This document shows positions 27,412 through 36,415 of a DNA stretch of 42,269 nt, one piece after another. The notes beneath the pieces were generated by a model. It did not search any database. It was not told where the DNA came from and saw only the letters and a program-made list of their open reading frames with translations. The DNA lies in the IMG/VR virus record IMGVR_UViG_3300032241_000927, positions 1 through 42,269 of that record. The stretch is one strand, 5' to 3'. Every line of letters begins with the position of its first letter. Within the stretch, counting starts at the first letter, position 1. The position numbers and the translations under genes were made by a program. The stretch comes from a virus.

Positions 27412-30400
27412 TTAACTTCCACTAGTTGTAACTATGGCTGTTGTTTTTAATTGTGATGCTGTAATAGCATCAATAATTGTTATATCATTAACGGTTGCTC
27501 CGTTGATAAACAGTTCGTTGCTTTGACAAGCAACCTCGTATAAACTACCAAAATTATTTGATGAATTAGGAACTATAACAAAATTTGTTATATCAGGGGT
27601 CATAACATTCATAACATAAGTTGCTAGTTCACTAAAATAAAATGATTGACCAAACTCCCAATTTTGAAGCCCAAAGAAATCTTCAATGGCTATCAATATT
27701 CGGCTCTTAAGATCATTGTCACTAGTTGTTCTTGAAGAATTTCTAACCGCTTTAAAAGTTGCCTGTAAATTTATATCTGCATAACTGCCAAATAATACTT
27801 TATATTGAACAGGTTGAAAAACAATTTCATCGCTGATAGTTTTTATTGGCTCAAGAGCAGAAGAATAATTTTGTTCAAGTGTTGCACTTGTAGGTGCTAG
27901 TGGTTGTGTTCCGCCATTGATTAACCAGTTTCTAAATGCAGTATCATAATCCGCAGTTAACATATAAACATCAATAATATTGCTCTTGCTTGGATCAATT
28001 CTACGATCTTCCCCGCTATTATGAACATATTGGAATTTTAATTCGCTTCTTCCTGGATATGCAAAATATTCAGATCGATAAGTCCAAGGTGTTCCAGTTA
28101 GTGCTCCGGATGCTGAATAACTTTTTACAACATTAATTGATGGATCATAAAAATAATATAACTGCCCGTCAGCAGGAGGATAGTTTTGCGCATCTGCCTG
28201 AGCTTCTGTTTCAGTTGGATATGCTAAAAATTCTCCGCTATCAACCAATGAATATCTTTCTCCACTACTCGATGTTTGAAAATAAACAAATTTGTCTCTG
28301 TATGAAGTTTGTGTGCTCGTAGTCAGCGGTTGAACAATAACATTAAATGAATCTGGATCAAGAATTTGTCCTGAACTATTATAATCGTAAAAACTTGTTT
28401 GGACTTTTTTAGGCTCAACATATCCATCAGGTTCTAAAATAGAACTATCAATTTGCCATTGGTAGTCTTTTCCTAATCCTATACTAGTAGAGGTGTTCAA
28501 AGAATTAATAGATAGAACATTGATTTTATCTTTAATTACTGTGTTATTGACATAATCATAATTGACAGAGTTAGGATCAATAAAGAATGATGTTTGTTGT
28601 TCACTTTCAAAAATATAATTTGTAAGTCTATATCTTACTTTGTAACTATTTCCTGTCCAGGTAAAAGCAATTAACCAACTAGAATCTTTGTTTGAATTAT
28701 CGTTGTTACCTTGTAATGCAAGACTAAAAGGATTTATCAAATCAATATTTGTATCTTGAATAATGGTCCAAGTTCTAGTATTTTGATCAAATGCAAGACC
28801 AAAATTTCTTTGTGTTAGACAAAGACTTACTAATTCATTTTCAAATGTATATGTAAAAGAATTAATAAAAGTAGGAATAACTTCACTAGGAATTGCACCG
28901 GACGCAATTACATCTGTTAAAACAATAGGTCCTGCCCCTGTAGCAAGTGCACCACTGCCTGAATTAGAACCATCACCAACTACCTGATAAACTTTGGTCC
29001 AAATATAATCTATTGTATTGCTACCTGGATTATTAACTATTGTACCGTTTGGTTTAAAGTATTTTCCGGCGGGCGATACAAACTTAACCAGCGCACCAGC
29101 ACTAATATATTTTAAATTACTAGAAGTATATGTACCTACGCTCACTGGGCTAATAGAATCTGTAAAATGTCCGCTACTTTGATTAGAATTTTTATTGTCT
29201 TGTACCCAGGTTAAATTTAAGTTCTCCAAAGACGGTCTTATATATTCATCAAGATAAAAAGAACGAAGTGCTGGAGATGCAACTACTGGTTCTAAATATG
29301 TTTTAATTGCTGAAAATATTTCGTTTTTATTTGTAAATGTAAATTCAAAATTTTGTTCGTTGGTATTTTTATAAAGTATACCATCTGTTGCAAAAATATT
29401 TGTGCTACTATATTTGCCTGTCACATCACTTAATTCAAAATATCTACTCAATCCGCTATTGGATCTAGCAATGCTTTTAACTTTAAGAATGTTACTTCCT
29501 AAAGTCAACGGAGCAATATTGTAATCTTCAGCAGTTACCATACGGTTTTGTGTATAATACGCCTGAGGAGCTTTACTTTGTATACTAGCATTTGATTCTG
29601 TTCCAGCACTATTGCTTACTGTATATTGTAAACCAAATGTCATTGTCAACGAATGAGCTTGTCCTGATTTATTAACATAAGGAACTGTAATCACAATCCC
29701 CGACATTTGCTCAGGCTTAACAGTATAGGTTAATCCATTACTTTGTCTATAAAATAAAACAAATTGTCCTTGTGGCAAATTACCAAAACTACCATCTGCA
29801 AAATTTAAATCAATTTGATCTTGATCTCTAGAAGTCACACTATAAATGTTTCGTTCAGAAACATTCAAACTATTATAGATAATATTGTTTCCAGTTACAG
29901 CAGGAACTTTTGTCCACAAGGTTGAGTAGTTACCGCTAGGGTCTAGTTGCCAAAGCCAAACATCGTTGTCATTTATATTTGTAACATTAACACCAACAAT
30001 CTCATTGGCAACAGGATTTGTAATAGAAAAATTAGATACTCCAGTTTGTCCTTGTTTAAACTGTACAAAAAATCCAGTGTTAACACTACTAGATCCTTGA
30101 TTATCGTTTTGATAAATGAAACTAAAAGTATTTTTAGGCTTAGGTGGTTCTTCATATATAGAAGTTTCACCAGACATCGATGATGGAATTATTTCAAAAT
30201 TCATCGATGTGCCATTAATATTTTTTTGAAATCCAAATGTAGGAATATCTGTGTTACTACTATTAATACGATATTGCTCGGTTAATATTCCATTTATTGT
30301 TTGACGATTATACGGCTTTCCAAAACTAAATCCACCTTCCATAGATGAATTTAATACACTAACTATTTGTTCATACCAATTTGCATTAGTAGGATCATCC

Positions 30401-30831
30401 CACGATACTGTTGTATTAGCTAAATTAACACCTGTAGAATCATAGACATTATCAGTTGTTGAAACTGCTGTTAATTTTAGCAAACCTTGAGCAGGTACAT
30501 TACGTGTAGGAATATAACTAATCAACTGTGCTAATCTTAAAATACTATCACGACGTTGCGCTGTTTCTAAGAAATTCTCACGTGCATTTAAATCTACACG
30601 AAAACTTAAATTTTGTCCAAGAAATGCAATAAGATCAACTAATGCAATATATTCGCTACTATCAATGTAATCATTAAAATCTTCAGGAAAATTTTCTTGA
30701 AGATATTGAATCATTATTCTTCTTAATGTTTCAAAATCATAACTTTGAAACTCGGCGTTAGGAAAAGATTGGTATATTTTTTGCCAATCTTCTGCGACAA
30801 GTAGTTGTGAATTGGTTGCTGGAATAGTCAT
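27412..30831 (-). CDS. gp6: baseplate wedge protein gp6
   Basis: A 1139-residue baseplate wedge subunit; T4 gp6 is 660 residues, so the protein is greatly enlarged. In T4 it is the wedge protein forming the inner dimeric ring of the baseplate. The N-terminal signature is clear: YLQENFPEDFNDYIDSSEYI (about 42-61), then ALVDLIAFLGQNLSFRVDLN and ARENFLETAQRRDSILRL. The middle part is Ser/Asn/Tyr-rich and not T4-like; the C-terminal part (EDFFGLQNWEFGQSFYFSEL) resembles the gp6/GpJ-type C-terminal domain. Upstream is a late-promoter-like AATAAATA (30853-30860). Translation stops two bases before the giant protein's start. Confidence 0.9.
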   Translation of the reverse strand: MTIPATNSQLLVAEDWQKIYQSFPNAEFQSYDFETLRRIMIQYLQENFPEDFNDYIDSSEYIALVDLIAFLGQNLSFRVDLNARENFLETAQRRDSILRLAQLISYIPTRNVPAQGLLKLTAVSTTDNVYDSTGVNLANTTVSWDDPTNANWYEQIVSVLNSSMEGGFSFGKPYNRQTINGILTEQYRINSSNTDIPTFGFQKNINGTSMNFEIIPSSMSGETSIYEEPPKPKNTFSFIYQNDNQGSSSVNTGFFVQFKQGQTGVSNFSITNPVANEIVGVNVTNINDNDVWLWQLDPSGNYSTLWTKVPAVTGNNIIYNSLNVSERNIYSVTSRDQDQIDLNFADGSFGNLPQGQFVLFYRQSNGLTYTVKPEQMSGIVITVPYVNKSGQAHSLTMTFGLQYTVSNSAGTESNASIQSKAPQAYYTQNRMVTAEDYNIAPLTLGSNILKVKSIARSNSGLSRYFELSDVTGKYSSTNIFATDGILYKNTNEQNFEFTFTNKNEIFSAIKTYLEPVVASPALRSFYLDEYIRPSLENLNLTWVQDNKNSNQSSGHFTDSISPVSVGTYTSSNLKYISAGALVKFVSPAGKYFKPNGTIVNNPGSNTIDYIWTKVYQVVGDGSNSGSGALATGAGPIVLTDVIASGAIPSEVIPTFINSFTYTFENELVSLCLTQRNFGLAFDQNTRTWTIIQDTNIDLINPFSLALQGNNDNSNKDSSWLIAFTWTGNSYKVRYRLTNYIFESEQQTSFFIDPNSVNYDYVNNTVIKDKINVLSINSLNTSTSIGLGKDYQWQIDSSILEPDGYVEPKKVQTSFYDYNSSGQILDPDSFNVIVQPLTTSTQTSYRDKFVYFQTSSSGERYSLVDSGEFLAYPTETEAQADAQNYPPADGQLYYFYDPSINVVKSYSASGALTGTPWTYRSEYFAYPGRSELKFQYVHNSGEDRRIDPSKSNIIDVYMLTADYDTAFRNWLINGGTQPLAPTSATLEQNYSSALEPIKTISDEIVFQPVQYKVLFGSYADINLQATFKAVRNSSRTTSDNDLKSRILIAIEDFFGLQNWEFGQSFYFSELATYVMNVMTPDITNFVIVPNSSNNFGSLYEVACQSNELFINGATVNDITIIDAITASQLKTTAIVTTSGS

Positions 30832-30852
30832 ATATTTTATTAGTTTATACCA

Positions 30853-30860
30853 TATTTATT
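30853..30860 (-). promoter_or_regulatory. candidate late promoter of gp6 (AATAAATA)
   Basis: AATAAATA on the minus strand, seven of eight matches to TATAAATA. Predicted start near 30847 gives a 16-base leader before the gp6 ATG (30831), although no strong ribosome site is visible in that leader. In this AT-rich DNA the match may be by chance. Confidence 0.45.
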
Positions 30861-30880
30861 GTTAAAATAAACCAGGTACT

Positions 30881-31318
30881 TTATTGTGTAATTAGTCCTA
30901 TACTCTGATCAAATGTTAGTTTCATACTTGTTGATTGATTAGTAGCATTAAGCAATAAAGTCAATTCAAGTACATATCCGTTTGGATATTCTGTTAGGTC
31001 CATTTGTATAGGAGTTACTCTAGGATCGCTGGTACAAATTTTTGTAATATCAGCTCTTAACGCATCTTGTGTTTGATCAGTTAACGGTTCCATTAACAAA
31101 TCCCACACACTGCTTCCAAAAGTAGGATTCATAACCCTACTACCTTTTTTTGTATTAAATTGATTTATAATATCTTGTTTGATTAGATCTAAATCGTATA
31201 ATCTAGATCCGGTATTAGTATCGTCTACTGAACTAAACCCTTTGTAAAAATGAGTTTGTTGAGTAGGTTGCTGATATACCACTGCGGCATTTGTAATTTC
31301 TAAATTTTTATAAGGCAT
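30881..31318 (-). CDS. gp25: baseplate wedge protein gp25
   Basis: A 145-residue homologue of T4 gp25 (132 residues), the gpW/lysozyme-like wedge protein that attaches to gp6 and helps initiate sheath assembly. The typical gp25 block is visible: LYDLDLIKQDIINQFNTKKG, then SRVMNPTFGSSVWDLLMEPL and TDQTQDALRADITKICTSDP. The C-terminus ends in strands with LELTLLLNATNQSTSMKLTF. The EPR-type core common to the gp25 family is only partly recognisable as MEPL. It lies directly after gp5 and before gp6. A late-promoter-like GATAAATA precedes the ATG, and no ribosome site is visible. Confidence 0.85.
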   Translation of the reverse strand: MPYKNLEITNAAVVYQQPTQQTHFYKGFSSVDDTNTGSRLYDLDLIKQDIINQFNTKKGSRVMNPTFGSSVWDLLMEPLTDQTQDALRADITKICTSDPRVTPIQMDLTEYPNGYVLELTLLLNATNQSTSMKLTFDQSIGLITQ

Positions 31319-31323
31319 AGTGA

Positions 31324-31331
31324 TATTTATC
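31324..31331 (-). promoter_or_regulatory. candidate late promoter at gp25 (GATAAATA)
   Basis: GATAAATA followed by TCACTATG, so initiation is predicted at about the first base of the gp25 start codon. The arrangement closely repeats that at 13794-13801 (ATAAATATCA[TC]TATG in both). It would make a leaderless gp25 mRNA. Alternatively it is a translation-related motif. Confidence 0.45.
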
Positions 31332-31337
31332 GGAGCA

Positions 31338-33413
31338 TCAAGCTACGAGTGTTCCTCCTGCTTGTTTATAAACTTGTTGAGTAAATGCAACACTCCTAGT
31401 GCCTTGCCCTGGATAATTTGCTCCAGGTAAACTTGCCCAGGTTCGTTTATTTTTCTCAACAGCAATTGTAAATCTACCTGCTTTGATATCGTCTAATGAA
31501 TTATTCTGAGCCAACAATAAGATGCAAGCAGAATCTTGATTGGCAGGATTAAAATTAGATAATCCAAGAATTTTCTTACAAGATTTCCAAGTTGATATTA
31601 AGAATTGATATGCTCCTGCCGCACTTGATCTTAGACCATTAGCAACTTGTACAGTTCCAGGATGATCATTAAACTGATAGCAAGGAAGATCAGGGTTATC
31701 AATAGCAAAATGTGTGCTTGGAAATTGTGCCTGATATCCTAAAAGTTCTGCGGTTCCTTCACAGGCCCTAATCATCCATAGGAATGCCGCAATGTTATCT
31801 TGTTCCGTGTTACCAGTAGGTGTTGGAGGAGTACCTGTTACTGCTGGATTTCTATTATATACTCCTGATATACTAGCCTTTAGTCCTCCTGAAATTTGAG
31901 ACAACGGACCACCAGATAATTGTAAATCTAAATTACTGGAACTATACTGAGTTGGATTAATGTTTTCGTGTTGATCGTATGGTTCGTGTGTAGGTACCCT
32001 TGGAAGTATAGTAACAAGATCTGTGGCTTTAAATTTTGTACCATTTCCCCAGGTACCAAATTGTCTATTAGGTAGTGTATGCCTTGCTAACACAGATGTT
32101 TGATCAGGTGCTGAAGGTGTCGTAGCAGTTGCCGCAGTTGGTCCATTCATATGTATTTCTGCGGCTGTTTCAAAATAACTACCCCCGGCATTGACATTAA
32201 AGTTTCCTAGAGATTGTTGATACATTATACCATCTGAAATTAAATGTACTTCATTTGCACTTCCAATTTTTACAGACGTAGATCCATTAATATTAATATC
32301 ACTTTCTGATCCAATATCAACATCATTGTTTGCGTATACATTTATTTGTCCACTAGATTGTATATATGCATCATTGTCAGAAATTATGTGTAGCTCGGAA
32401 GCACTTTCCAATTGCACTCCTTGACGTGCTACCATATTAAGATTACGTCCTGCTTCGATATTAAAATCTCGATCAGCTCTCATATTGATATCACTTTCGC
32501 TATGAATAGAAATTGCATCAGCGGAATAGATATCTATTTTACCTTGGCTTGTTAGTTCAATCCAAGCAGTTCCTGCGGCATTTGCAATATAAATCAAATC
32601 TTGACTATTGTGCATTAATAGTTGATGCCCCGTTCTAGTCCTTAATCTAACCAATTCGTTTTGGCCGTTTACATCTCCATCATCCATAACAAATGTAGTT
32701 CCACCTAGACGAGAAACTAATCCTTGTCTATTACCTTCGTAGCCAATTTTTCCTTTTTTGCCGTTTGGATCTAATGGACCCGGTGTTGAAATACCAAATA
32801 CACCACTAGGTACTTCTCTTCGAGCACTGCTAGATGTAACACCCCTAACTGTATCCAATAACAACCCCTGTGCCAATAATCTATCAGCAAAAGGATGAAC
32901 AGGTTTAGGAATTTTATCAATAGATGGACTATTGAGTTTTTGTGTACCTTTTAAAAATTCTGCAACAGGAACATTGGTTGTTCCATATTTGTCTAACTGT
33001 TCTTGTGTCATTGCAGACATCTTACTGGCTGCAATACCAGGTACCATTTGATTTTGAAATGCATCAGGAACACATCCTATCCAGTATCCTTGATTAGGAT
33101 CTCCGTCTAAGAAAATAACCAATACTCGTGTACCTACATCTGGTGGCACCATCCACATACCATAAGATTTTTGCACATCTTGAAAATTACTACTGTCATT
33201 TCCTTCAAATCTTATAGATGTAACTCCATAGAATGGACTAAGATATTGTACTGTGTAAGTTGCTGGTTGAAAACTAACTGATCCAGGGATACCTTTTGTT
33301 AGCGCAACTTCGAGGGCACCCATATATGTAGGATCTAAATGATTGGTTATTTCAGCTAGATATGGCCCAGATGATGGTAATTTGGCCTTGCCTCTATATT
33401 CTGTTTTTAACAC
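31338..33413 (-). CDS. gp5: baseplate hub protein gp5 with beta-helix and C-terminal lambda-R-like lytic domain
   Basis: A 691-residue baseplate spike. The N-terminus (1-130) is a gp5/VgrG-like OB domain: YMGALEVALTKGIP, then GVTSIRFEGNDSS and GYWIGCVPDAF. Residues about 275-440 hold spike-type beta-helix repeats (SDININGSTSVKIGS and similar). The C-terminal 153 residues, from about 539, resemble the phage lambda R endolysin, a lytic transglycosylase: RACEGT with the probable catalytic Glu552, NDHPGTVQV, LRSSAAGAYQF, FNPANQD, WASLPGANY and a GGT end. T4 gp5 instead has a T4-lysozyme domain between OB and helix. GTG start at 33413 with GAGGT ribosome site. It should puncture and digest the cell wall locally during injection. 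The neighbours are baseplate genes. Confidence 0.88.
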   Translation of the reverse strand: MLKTEYRGKAKLPSSGPYLAEITNHLDPTYMGALEVALTKGIPGSVSFQPATYTVQYLSPFYGVTSIRFEGNDSSNFQDVQKSYGMWMVPPDVGTRVLVIFLDGDPNQGYWIGCVPDAFQNQMVPGIAASKMSAMTQEQLDKYGTTNVPVAEFLKGTQKLNSPSIDKIPKPVHPFADRLLAQGLLLDTVRGVTSSSARREVPSGVFGISTPGPLDPNGKKGKIGYEGNRQGLVSRLGGTTFVMDDGDVNGQNELVRLRTRTGHQLLMHNSQDLIYIANAAGTAWIELTSQGKIDIYSADAISIHSESDINMRADRDFNIEAGRNLNMVARQGVQLESASELHIISDNDAYIQSSGQINVYANNDVDIGSESDININGSTSVKIGSANEVHLISDGIMYQQSLGNFNVNAGGSYFETAAEIHMNGPTAATATTPSAPDQTSVLARHTLPNRQFGTWGNGTKFKATDLVTILPRVPTHEPYDQHENINPTQYSSSNLDLQLSGGPLSQISGGLKASISGVYNRNPAVTGTPPTPTGNTEQDNIAAFLWMIRACEGTAELLGYQAQFPSTHFAIDNPDLPCYQFNDHPGTVQVANGLRSSAAGAYQFLISTWKSCKKILGLSNFNPANQDSACILLLAQNNSLDDIKAGRFTIAVEKNKRTWASLPGANYPGQGTRSVAFTQQVYKQAGGTLVA

Positions 33414-33432
33414 TTATTACCTCATTATAAAA

Positions 33433-36111
33433 TTATTGTACTGTTGGCGGATTAGGAGCAACTGTTTTAGGAGATACCGGGGGTAAGTCTTTTACCTTGT
33501 TAATATCAGACGGCATTATTACTCCTTGATCTTCCTCTGCTGTTATATCTACATTAGAAGGAACTAATCTAGAATAAGTAGCCAACGATGCAATATCTTT
33601 GGGAGACAGCGTTAATAACTGTTGTGGAGTTAATCCTAATTTTCCAGATACCGAAGATATCGCACTACCTATACCATTTTGTGCATTTGTTATCGATTGT
33701 GTAGCCTGTGCTAATGCTTGCCCCGGAACAGCTAATACGCTACCCACTGCATTTGCTACTCCTGCAACTGCACCTCCAACTGCACTTACTACGTTTGCTT
33801 CCACAGAAGCAATACTAGCAACAGCATTGTTGATTCCTTGTATAGCATTCATTAAAGATGTTTGTCGTCTGTTTAACGGAACTGCTTTACTAGCATCGGG
33901 TGTTGTAACTGTCAAAGGATTTATTCTCTTAGTGAATACGCTTTCTGTAGAGTCTTCTGGACCTTTGATGTCATTGTTAGTTCCAACAAGTCTTGCAACT
34001 TCAAGATGCTGTTTAAATACACCATCTTTAAACACCGACCTTACACGGTTAACCATATAAATTCCTGAAAAAGAAAGTTTCTTAGATTCAAAATTTAATC
34101 TTCCTCCTTCATCTAAAGGATTAATATCTATAGGATTTTTAAAATTTAAATTTATTAACACTTGTCCATAATTTGTGTCTGCTTCTCCATCCACAGTTTC
34201 ACCTTTGCGAGACATTTTTGGATCATAATTACCAATTCCACCTGTAACAAGATAAAAAGGATCTCCTATAATTTCAAGATCTCCCTTTAGCATATTATAT
34301 TGAGCATTTGTAATTAGAGACCTAAATGCATTTTTAGCCAAAATTGACCAAGGATCGATAGCAGGTGGCCCAGCATTTCCATCTGTAGCATTTAAATTAC
34401 TAGCAGTATCTGTAAATTTTATCAAAGGAATACCTAATTCTGCATTTAAAGAATTTTGTATACTTCTCATATCCAACTTAGGATCATTTTCTTCAGTTCG
34501 TCCAGCACTGTCTCTTGCAGAAACTCCTTCATTATTACCCAATGATTTTGGTAACGCTTCGTAGAACATTGTATCAAAATTAAGTTTAAAATTTAATACA
34601 TCTGTATTTTTTCCAGAATAGATATAATTGTAAGTTCGTAGTGCTAGAGTTTGAGTTTTAGCAGGATCAACTGTCATACCCATATATCCAGGAATTTGTG
34701 TTAGATGAACTTTGTACGGAGTAACAACATAGGTTATTGTTTGAGACGGACGTCCTAATGTAGCATCCATCTCTCCTATTTTAATCTTTGTATTAATTTT
34801 CCAAAAACTGACCATATTTTCTTGATCTATATGGTCGCCTAAATTTGATACTATTTCTCTAAAGTACTCACTATCTCTGATCACAGAAGAAATAATTGCG
34901 TGAATATTAGCACCGTTGGCAAATGTAATAGCGGAATTATTTGGTTCATACTTATAATTAACCGGGTCTGCTGTCATTTGTTCAACAGTCGGCTGTTGAT
35001 TATAAAGTGTAGATCTTGGGTCAGTGTATGCATTATTACGAGGATCTAATTTATAACCAGTTGGTTTATCAGTGGTTCCGGGGTCTGGAAAAGAATATAC
35101 CTGACGTTTTCTAAATAATTTTGTAATTTCGTATCCAGCTATTGGATTATCTTTACTATAATCAATTTCTCCTGTTTCTTCATCTACCGTGGGAAATTTT
35201 ATTTCAAATGTATCACTATTAATAGTTGGATTATTATCTTTTTTGTATATGGTGTCTTCATTTTCTTGTTGTTGAGAACGCACAGTCATTAAATTTTCTA
35301 AAACTTCCTTAACAGTTCTTCCAACCATTTTAACAGGTGCTTTTAATTGATTATATTCTCCTAATGCAAATTGATTAACCGGCACTCCTTGACATCTATA
35401 TCTTGTACCAGATTCGGATACATCAACTTCTACTTTTTTAAATACAAAAGGAATATATCTACTACTTTTTTCTACAAATTCTGGTTTAGGAATATTATCT
35501 TTGTCATTATATCCTATAAATTCAATTTTTAATAAAAATGAAGCACCCATATATGTTAGATATCCTGCGGCCACTGCGGCAGTATGTAATGCTTCTATAA
35601 ACCCACTAATACTGTATGGCTCAAATACATCAAATGATATTCCTGTTACAAATGTAGTATTACTTGCTTCCGAAAATGCCATTGTTGTGGTTAGCTCTAC
35701 ATTATCGATATACATATCAAATCTACCTGGACTATTTTGATTAAAATTATCCAGTGCTGCCTGTATACCTTGTGCGGCTCGAGCCTGTGTTCCATTACTG
35801 TTAGAAACGGTTGTAGAACTATACGAAGTAGAAGTACTACTTTGTGTAGTTTTCATAGCATAATCAGATCCTTTACCGCCAGATTTTAAAATAACTAAAT
35901 CCAACTCTCCATTTCTATATGACAATGGATTATTTGCTTTTCCTTTATCTAAACCAGCCAAGGTAAATTTGTAAGTGTATGATCTATATTGATTTAATAC
36001 ATTTTCAGAAGTAACATTATTAATATCTAACGTAGAATTAATAGTCGTGCCTGTGGTAGCATTACTTTGCTTGTTAGGTGTTTTGTTTTCTATGTTAGAT
36101 GATGTTGCCAT
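33433..36111 (-). CDS. putative baseplate hub-region structural protein (892 aa)
   Basis: An 892-residue protein between gp53 and gp5. N-terminal 60 residues are Ser/Thr/Asn-rich and likely disordered. The core has SYTYKFTLAGLDKGKANNPL, then FVTGISFDVFEPYSISGFIE and AAGYLTYMGASFLLKIEFIG; a similar set of blocks occurs in hub-type structural proteins of T4-like marine phages as far as I recall. Near residues 735-810 is a long Ala/Val/Asn-rich segment (SAVGGAVAGVANAVGSVLAV) that looks like an amphipathic or weakly hydrophobic helix. T4's hub gp27 would sit next to gp5, so a gp27-type function is a reasonable inference, but I cannot see gp27 sequence similarity. The start overlaps no gene; gp53's stop lies two bases upstream. 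Confidence 0.7.
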   Translation of the reverse strand: MATSSNIENKTPNKQSNATTGTTINSTLDINNVTSENVLNQYRSYTYKFTLAGLDKGKANNPLSYRNGELDLVILKSGGKGSDYAMKTTQSSTSTSYSSTTVSNSNGTQARAAQGIQAALDNFNQNSPGRFDMYIDNVELTTTMAFSEASNTTFVTGISFDVFEPYSISGFIEALHTAAVAAGYLTYMGASFLLKIEFIGYNDKDNIPKPEFVEKSSRYIPFVFKKVEVDVSESGTRYRCQGVPVNQFALGEYNQLKAPVKMVGRTVKEVLENLMTVRSQQQENEDTIYKKDNNPTINSDTFEIKFPTVDEETGEIDYSKDNPIAGYEITKLFRKRQVYSFPDPGTTDKPTGYKLDPRNNAYTDPRSTLYNQQPTVEQMTADPVNYKYEPNNSAITFANGANIHAIISSVIRDSEYFREIVSNLGDHIDQENMVSFWKINTKIKIGEMDATLGRPSQTITYVVTPYKVHLTQIPGYMGMTVDPAKTQTLALRTYNYIYSGKNTDVLNFKLNFDTMFYEALPKSLGNNEGVSARDSAGRTEENDPKLDMRSIQNSLNAELGIPLIKFTDTASNLNATDGNAGPPAIDPWSILAKNAFRSLITNAQYNMLKGDLEIIGDPFYLVTGGIGNYDPKMSRKGETVDGEADTNYGQVLINLNFKNPIDINPLDEGGRLNFESKKLSFSGIYMVNRVRSVFKDGVFKQHLEVARLVGTNNDIKGPEDSTESVFTKRINPLTVTTPDASKAVPLNRRQTSLMNAIQGINNAVASIASVEANVVSAVGGAVAGVANAVGSVLAVPGQALAQATQSITNAQNGIGSAISSVSGKLGLTPQQLLTLSPKDIASLATYSRLVPSNVDITAEEDQGVIMPSDINKVKDLPPVSPKTVAPNPPTVQ

Positions 36112-36112
36112 C

Positions 36113-36415
36113 TTATATTCCCAAAGATGATTTTAAAGTACTTAATTTAGGAAGGCGGATGCTTAAACCTGCTGTAAAATCATAGACAGGATCTTTAATT
36201 ATACTAACATTTCGTACAGCGAATACCCACCATAGATTAGAATCTTGATACAGATCATAGGCTAATAAATCAGGACGATATTCGTAGTCTTTGGTGATTA
36301 CAAAAGTTAGATCATCAGTCTGTGCAGGAATATTTGAAAATGACATTACATCAAGATATCCGCTGGTAATTGGTGTAGAAAAATAAGGACTGGTTCTTAG
36401 GTATGTAGCAGACAT
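36113..36415 (-). CDS. gp53: baseplate wedge protein gp53
   Basis: A 100-residue protein with the conserved baseplate gp53 pattern: ITKDYEYRPDLLAYDLYQDS, then NLWWVFAVRNVSIIKDPVYD, FTAGLSIRLPKLSTLK and a short tail. This is the LysM-like core that in T4 gp53 (196 residues) links neighbouring wedges; here only that core remains. The start overlaps the preceding stop as TAATG, so it is co-translated with the tube-type protein. Identification rests on the LLAYDLY and LWWVFAVRN blocks. Confidence 0.85.
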   Translation of the reverse strand: MSATYLRTSPYFSTPITSGYLDVMSFSNIPAQTDDLTFVITKDYEYRPDLLAYDLYQDSNLWWVFAVRNVSIIKDPVYDFTAGLSIRLPKLSTLKSSLGI

